Shown: piece after piece, positions 5,385-9,071 of the stretch
Layout of the letters: every line of letters begins with the position of its first letter
Position numbering within the stretch: position 1 is the stretch's first letter
NCBI GenBank assembly: GCA_022510985.1
Contig: JAFLSL010000029.1
Location: 1-9,071 of the forward strand
Origin: Ruminococcus sp.
Lineage (GTDB): Bacteria; Bacillota; Clostridia; Oscillospirales; Acutalibacteraceae
Direction: 5' to 3'
DNA: 9,071 nt
Program-made: the position numbers and the translations under genes
The notes under the pieces: model-generated
Seen by the model: the letters and a program-made list of their open reading frames with translations, nothing else
What the model was told of the DNA's origin: nothing
The model's database searches: none

Positions 5385-6812
5385 TTACGATGAAACGCCG
5401 AGTATCATTGTCGTAATTCTTACTGCGAATAATGCAAACGATACCCACATAATAGGATGAATTTCCTTGATTTTTCCTGTAATAACCTTGAGGATAACCC
5501 AAGCGACGATACCGAACATAATGCCGTTAGCGATTGAGTAGGAGAATGGCATCATAATGATTGCGAGGAAGCCGCCAACTGTGTCGGCAATATCATCGTT
5601 AAAGTTCATTTTTGTTACATTCTTAAGCATAAGCAGTCCAACGAATACGAGTGCAGGAGTTGTTGCAAATGACGGAATTGCGTTGAAAATCGGGAACAGC
5701 GGAATAGCAAGAATGAAGAGAACTGCACTTGTGAGAGCTGTAAGACCTGTTTTACCGCCTTCGGAAACACCTGTGGTTGACTCAACGTAGGAGGTAACTG
5801 TGGAGGTACCTAAGCAAGAACCTGCTACTGTACCTACAGCATCAGCCATAAGAGCACGGCCTACACGGGGGAGCTCACCCTTCTCGTTAAGAAGTTTTCC
5901 TTCCTGAGCAACACCGATAAGTGTACCTACTGTATCAAACAGATCAACAAAGAGGAACGCGAACACGATAACCGCAAAGTTTACAGCGTTCTGAGCTACA
6001 TAGTTGAAATCGAACTTAAAGAGTGTGTTAGCACCCATAGACTGAATGGGACCAAACACATTGTAGTTTGCAAAGTCAGGGATAAGGGAGTATACGCCTG
6101 CGTCGGGATTTACTACATACCAACCTGCAAGCTGAGCGATGATACCGAGAATCCATGTAGCGATGATACCGATAAGAATAGCACCCTTAACCTTATAATG
6201 CCATAGAGCAGCAATAATAAGAATACCGACAAGAGCAAGAACTACCTGAGGTGTGCCGATATCACCAAACTTAACGAGAGTGGAGGAGGATACTGTTGCA
6301 GTGCCATCCTCGCCTACAATAGCGAAAGCGTCAGTTGTGATGATATTTGCACCCTTGAGTCCTACAATAGTAATAAAGAGACCGATACCTGCTGAGATAC
6401 CGAGCTTGAGATTCTTCGGAACTTTATTTACAAGAGTTTCGCGGAATTTAAAAATAGACAGGATGATGAAGATAACACCTTCAATCAGTATAGCGGTTAA
6501 TGCAACCTGCCACGGGTTTGTAATTCCTGCAGCTGAGAGCTGTGGAACTACAGTGTATGCGAAATACGCATTAAGTCCCATACCTGAAGCGAGAGCAACA
6601 GGGTAGTTGGCAAAGAATGCCATAATTGCTGTAGCAAAGAACGCAGATACCGCGGTTGCTGCGAATACAGCATCCTGAGGCATACCTGCTGCAGCGAGCA
6701 TGTTCGGATTAACAGCTAAGATATAAGCCATTGCAAGGAACGTTGTAATTCCGGCAACAATTTCAGTTTTAACTGTTGTGCCGTTTTGTTTTAGTTTGAA
6801 CAGTTTTTCCAA
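5385..6812 (-). CDS. Purine nucleobase permease, AzgA-type NCS2 family
   Basis: A 475-residue membrane protein that would import adenine, guanine and/or hypoxanthine by proton symport. It is hydrophobic throughout, with about 12-14 membrane segments as in the NCS2 fold. AzgA-type signatures are visible: TEIVAGITTFLAMAYIL near the start, ASGMGLNAYFAY, LFDTVGTLIGVAQEG, and GTSTVTSYVESTTGVSEGGKTG in pieces of the second repeat. These place it with PbuG/PbuO and AdeP-like permeases, not with the uracil/xanthine branch. Exact base specificity cannot be read. The start is a TTG at 6810-6812 with AGAGGGGG eight bases upstream; a longer reading from GTG at 6842 would put that ribosome site inside the coding region. 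It is a single-gene unit with its own strong promoter (6875-6903) and terminator. No purine riboswitch is present. Confidence 0.9.
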   Translation of the reverse strand: MEKLFKLKQNGTTVKTEIVAGITTFLAMAYILAVNPNMLAAAGMPQDAVFAATAVSAFFATAIMAFFANYPVALASGMGLNAYFAYTVVPQLSAAGITNPWQVALTAILIEGVIFIILSIFKFRETLVNKVPKNLKLGISAGIGLFITIVGLKGANIITTDAFAIVGEDGTATVSSSTLVKFGDIGTPQVVLALVGILIIAALWHYKVKGAILIGIIATWILGIIAQLAGWYVVNPDAGVYSLIPDFANYNVFGPIQSMGANTLFKFDFNYVAQNAVNFAVIVFAFLFVDLFDTVGTLIGVAQEGKLLNEKGELPRVGRALMADAVGTVAGSCLGTSTVTSYVESTTGVSEGGKTGLTALTSAVLFILAIPLFPIFNAIPSFATTPALVFVGLLMLKNVTKMNFNDDIADTVGGFLAIIMMPFSYSIANGIMFGIVAWVILKVITGKIKEIHPIMWVSFALFAVRITTMILGVSS

Positions 6813-6820
6813 GAGATTTA

Positions 6821-6828
6821 CCCCCTCT
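6821..6828 (-). promoter_or_regulatory. Ribosome binding site that fixes the permease TTG start
   Basis: AGAGGGGG on the minus strand ends eight bases before TTG (complement of 6810-6812). No ATG lies nearby in frame, and the upstream GTG at 6842 lacks a site of its own. Confidence 0.7.
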
Positions 6829-6844
6829 AAAAATTTTTGCACTT

Positions 6845-6859
6845 GTCGGTTTTGCCGAC
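6845..6859 (-). other. Small hairpin in the permease leader
   Basis: On the minus strand GTCGG-CAAAA-CCGAC forms a 5-base-pair stem with a 5-base loop in the predicted leader of about 56 bases. It has no U-tract, so it is not a terminator. It may stabilise the 5' end of the message. Confidence 0.35.
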
Positions 6860-6874
6860 GATTTGTACAATAAA

Positions 6875-6903
6875 ATTATAAATAAAATTAAAATAAATTT
6901 CAA
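6875..6903 (-). promoter_or_regulatory. Promoter of the purine permease
   Basis: On the minus strand TTGAAA (complement of 6898-6903) and a perfect TATAAT (complement of 6875-6880) are separated by exactly 17 bases. This is one of the best promoter matches in the window. The predicted start, near 6868, falls in the 8-base palindrome TTGTACAA (6863-6870). Confidence 0.8.
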
Positions 6904-6917
6904 GAAAAAATTATAAA

Positions 6918-6960
6918 ATATGCCAAATGTAACAAAATTGAAATTTTTTAATTGGCATAT
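6918..6960. repeat. Inverted repeat upstream of the permease promoter
   Basis: ATATGCCAA (6918-6926) and TTGGCATAT (6952-6960) are perfect 9-base inverted copies with 25 bases of AT-rich DNA between. The nearer arm is 14 bases upstream of the permease -35. The position suits a regulator binding site with two half-sites, but no known box was recognised. Confidence 0.45.
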
Positions 6961-6976
6961 AGCTCAAAATAAAGTA

Positions 6977-7006
6977 AAGGCTCTCGGCAATTTTGCCGAA
7001 AGCCTT
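6977..7006. terminator. Terminator hairpin after mecA
   Basis: AAGGCT and AGCCTT flank TCGGCA and TGCCGA with one central pair that is G-T on the minus strand, giving a stem of about 13 pairs with a 4-base loop. On the minus strand it is followed by TTACTTTATTTTG, a broken U-tract, and it lies 18 bases after the mecA stop. On the plus strand the tail AGTTTTTTAG is a better U-tract, so it may work in both directions. Confidence 0.7.
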
Positions 7007-7024
7007 AGTTTTTTAGTGTATTTG

Positions 7025-7585
7025 CTACTGCTCACTGCGTAAAAAATACGCACCGATTTCTTTAATATCTCCGATTTCTTTCCCGCTTTCTATTACTCGT
7101 GCACACGCTGTTTTGCTGCATACGTACGCATCAGAAAATTCCTCAAGAGTTGACATAAGGTAAAGAGAGAGAGGCATAGTGTTTATTATAAGATAATATT
7201 TATTGTCGCTTAGGTAAACCCTGCCGCTTTGCAGAGTAAACTTTTCAAGTGCAACGCTTGCGTTTATCATCGCCTCAACATCAGGAAAAATGCAGCAGTA
7301 GCTTTTGTCGCTTTTTTTTATTTTATAAACTCGTCTTGAGCTTTTTTCGGTTAAGGTTAAAAGTATCAGACAACCGCTCTCGTGCGGTAATGCTTCGACA
7401 TACATCTTCTTGTTAAGAACACTCATCCCCGTTTTTGTGCAGGCAAGCTTTAAAAGCCTGCTTAAAATTCTCCTCGAGTGAGGATCGGAAAATCCGAGGG
7501 TGCTGTATTCAAGAGAAAAGTCTTTCATATCTTCGCATCCGAGCAGTATCATAACCTTGCTCGAGTCAATCTGTTCTATAGTCAT
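7025..7585 (-). CDS. mecA: MecA-like Clp adaptor protein
   Basis: A 186-residue cytoplasmic protein resembling MecA, which delivers substrates to the ClpC-ClpP protease and in Bacillus controls competence by presenting ComK. The N-terminal substrate-binding domain spans about 1-81 and begins MTIEQIDSSKVMILL, then has a helix-strand pattern ending VEALPHESGCLILLT. The C-terminal ClpC-binding domain spans about 96-186 and includes a helix (DVEAMINASVAL) and the RVYLSDNKYYLIIN strand pair typical of MecA. The connecting segment, about 82-95, is short and basic, while Bacillus MecA has a longer linker and about 218 residues in total. The ATG at 7585 is chosen over GTG at 7594 because AGGTGG (7591-7596) lies five bases before the ATG and overlaps the GTG. 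It is a single gene, divergent from the GH13 gene. Family assignment is from pattern recognition; substrates are unknown. Confidence 0.75.
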   Translation of the reverse strand: MTIEQIDSSKVMILLGCEDMKDFSLEYSTLGFSDPHSRRILSRLLKLACTKTGMSVLNKKMYVEALPHESGCLILLTLTEKSSRRVYKIKKSDKSYCCIFPDVEAMINASVALEKFTLQSGRVYLSDNKYYLIINTMPLSLYLMSTLEEFSDAYVCSKTACARVIESGKEIGDIKEIGAYFLRSEQ

Positions 7586-7590
7586 AGCAA

Positions 7591-7596
7591 CCACCT
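7591..7596 (-). promoter_or_regulatory. Ribosome binding site that fixes the mecA start
   Basis: AGGTGG on the minus strand ends five bases before the ATG (complement of 7583-7585). The alternative GTG at 7592-7594 lies within this site, so it is unlikely to be the start. Confidence 0.7.
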
Positions 7597-7602
7597 GATA
7601 AC

Positions 7603-7631
7603 ATAATATGAGATAGCTGTCGGTTTTGCAA
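7603..7631 (-). promoter_or_regulatory. Candidate promoter of mecA
   Basis: On the minus strand TTGCAA (complement of 7626-7631) and TATTAT (complement of 7603-7608) have a 17-base spacer. The start of transcription would be near 7596, at the first base of the ribosome site, giving an unusually short leader of about 11 bases. That tight geometry lowers confidence. Confidence 0.4.
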
Positions 7632-7671
7632 GTGATTATTATTGGAAACCAGTTTTTTCCTCTATATTCTA

Positions 7672-7701
7672 TTGCATATTACATTAAAGCTATGTTAAAA
7701 T
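7672..7701 (+). promoter_or_regulatory. Candidate promoter of the GH13 gene
   Basis: TTGCAT (7672-7677) and TAAAAT (7696-7701) are separated by 18 bases, with transcription expected near 7708. A ribosome site AGGAG (7719-7723) follows. I saw no clear catabolite-repression (cre) box in the 146 bases between mecA and this gene. Confidence 0.5.
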
Positions 7702-7731
7702 GAATCAGAAAATACTTTAGGAGTTGGTATT

Positions 7732-9071
7732 ATGCCAAAATGGTTAAAGGACGCAGTATTTTATGAGATTTATCCGCAGAGCTTTTACGACAGCAACGGC
7801 GATGGTATAGGCGATATCCGCGGAATTATAGAAAAGCTTGATTATGTAAAACAGCTCGGCTGTAATGCAATCTGGCTTAACCCTGTTTACGATTCTCCGT
7901 TTAAGGACGCGGGATATGACGTTAGAAATTATAAGAAGGTTGCACCGCGATACGGAACTAACGAGGACCTTATTGAGCTTATAAAAACGGTGCATAAAAA
8001 GAAAATGAGAATTATTCTCGACCTTGTTCCCGGTCATACAAGCGATACCCACAGCTGGTTTAAGCAGTCGAAACAGGCTAAGGAGAATAAATTTTCAAAC
8101 CGCTATATTTTTACAAATTCCGTATGGGACGCTCCGCCTGAGTATCGAATGATGTGCGGACTTTGCGAGCGTGACGGAAACTATATGGTGAACTATTTCA
8201 GCAGTCAACCTGCTTTAAACTACGGCTTTGCCGAGATTACCCACCCCGAGTGGCAGCTTCCGATGGATCACCCAGACTGCAAGGCAACCGTTGAGGCGTT
8301 AAAGGAAATTATGAGGTTCTGGCTTGATCAGGGTGCCGACGGATTCAGAGTTGATATGGCTGATTCGCTCGTTAAAAACGACGACACAAAGGAGCCGACC
8401 GCAACGATTTGGGCAGGTATAAGAGAAATGATGGATAATGAATATCCCGACGCTGTGCTTGTTGCGGAATGGTGCAACCCGCCTGTTGCGATTAACAAAG
8501 GCGGTTTCCACTGCGATTTTTATCTTGACCATATCGGCAACGGCTACAATACCCTTTTCCGTGCAGGCGATTGGGGAGATAAGGCTTTCTTCAACAAAAA
8601 CGGTCAGGGTAACATACGTGCTTTTACCGACGAGTTCGTTCCGAATTATCTAAAGACAAAGGACAACGGATTTATAAGCTTTATAACCTGCAACCATGAC
8701 ACTCCCCGAATAACCGCCTACCTCGATGAGCAGGCTATAAAAATTGCTTACGCTACTATCTTTACTCTTCCGGGCGTTCCTTTCCTTTACTACGGCGACG
8801 AAATCGGTATGCGTTACTTAAAGGGCTTAACAAGCGTTGAGGGTGGATACAGCCGTACCGGCTCTCGTTCACCTATGCAGTGGAACAAAGAGAAAAACTT
8901 CGGCTTTTCCGAAAGTGATACAACCTATATTCCCGTAGATGCCGATGAAAAGGCTCCGACGGTTGAAAGCCAGCGTCGTAAAAAAGGCGGAATTTATAAG
9001 GTTGTTAAGGACGTTATTAAGCTTAGGAAAAAGTACAAGGAGTTTTCGGCAGACGGAGATTTCGAGGTGCT
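7732..9071 (+). CDS. GH13 alpha-glucosidase / alpha-amylase family enzyme (3' end outside window)
   Basis: The first 446 codons of a glycoside hydrolase family 13 enzyme acting on alpha-glucosides; it runs off the right edge in frame. The start MPKWLKDAVFYEIYPQSF is typical, with no signal peptide, so it is probably cytoplasmic and works on imported oligosaccharides. The (beta/alpha)8 barrel motifs are present in order: region I DLVPGH (97-102), region II GFRVD (204-208) with nucleophile D208, region III VAEW (244-247) with acid/base E246, and region IV NHD (321-323) with stabilising D323. DSNGDGIGD (20-28) is the loop seen in oligo-1,6-glucosidase-like and trehalose-synthase-like members. 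Region I has Gly where Asn is usual (DxVxNH). AGGAG at 7719-7723 is eight bases before the ATG. The exact substrate cannot be read; alpha-glucosidase, oligo-1,6-glucosidase and amylase remain possible. Confidence 0.88.
   Translation, partial: MPKWLKDAVFYEIYPQSFYDSNGDGIGDIRGIIEKLDYVKQLGCNAIWLNPVYDSPFKDAGYDVRNYKKVAPRYGTNEDLIELIKTVHKKKMRIILDLVPGHTSDTHSWFKQSKQAKENKFSNRYIFTNSVWDAPPEYRMMCGLCERDGNYMVNYFSSQPALNYGFAEITHPEWQLPMDHPDCKATVEALKEIMRFWLDQGADGFRVDMADSLVKNDDTKEPTATIWAGIREMMDNEYPDAVLVAEWCNPPVAINKGGFHCDFYLDHIGNGYNTLFRAGDWGDKAFFNKNGQGNIRAFTDEFVPNYLKTKDNGFISFITCNHDTPRITAYLDEQAIKIAYATIFTLPGVPFLYYGDEIGMRYLKGLTSVEGGYSRTGSRSPMQWNKEKNFGFSESDTTYIPVDADEKAPTVESQRRKKGGIYKVVKDVIKLRKKYKEFSADGDFEV

Noticed and set aside
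6813..7020. Purine riboswitch before the permease
   Set aside because: The conserved purine-aptamer loops were not visible by eye, and the predicted leader is too short. A covariance search would be decisive.
7744..8052. A 102-codon minus-strand open frame inside the GH13 gene
   Set aside because: It is fully antisense to GH13 catalytic-barrel coding sequence and resembles no family; there is no supporting ribosome site.

Overview
The window looks like chromosomal DNA from a low-to-moderate GC anaerobic Firmicute, probably class Clostridia and plausibly an Oscillospirales/Ruminococcus-type gut bacterium. This is inferred from the split two-subunit transketolase, a MecA-like Clp adaptor, an ECF-type vitamin transporter S component, a type III pantothenate kinase, strong AGGAGG-type ribosome sites and AT-rich TTGAAA/TATAAT promoters. 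I see no mobile element, RNA gene, CRISPR array or phage gene.

Layout, left to right. Minus strand, 1-562: the start of trxB (cut by the window edge) and complete trxA, overlapping by one base and read from a promoter at 600-628. Minus strand, 836-2625: a split transketolase (tktA then tktB, also overlapping by one base) ending in an intrinsic terminator at 771-818. Plus strand, divergent from tktA, 2778-5296: an apparent vitamin/cofactor operon of coaX (pantothenate kinase III), an ECF transporter S component and birA (biotin repressor/ligase). Minus strand, 5385-6812: an AzgA-type purine permease convergent with birA; the two share a terminator hairpin. Minus strand, 7025-7585: a MecA-like adaptor. 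Plus strand, 7732 to the right edge: the first 446 codons of a GH13 alpha-glucosidase/alpha-amylase-family enzyme, divergent from mecA.

How the genes relate. TrxA/TrxB form the thiol redox couple. The transketolase halves make one enzyme of the non-oxidative pentose phosphate pathway. CoaX, the S component and BirA fit a cofactor-acquisition theme (pantothenate to CoA, and biotin attachment), which makes pantothenate, or less likely biotin, the best guess for the transported vitamin. The permease, MecA and GH13 genes are separate units.

Most of the window is ordinary housekeeping content. The points most worth a second look are: (1) the CoaX protein has Gly where the family has a nearly invariant Asp (the D of DFGTATT) and Ile in place of the Arg of the GxDR motif; (2) two intergenic arrays of imperfect 7-bp repeats, both with the form ATT-N4 and exact 7-bp phasing (8 units at 3571-3626, 4 units at 741-768); (3) an inverted repeat placed just upstream of the purine permease promoter. 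I do not see strong evidence for an entirely new biological system here.
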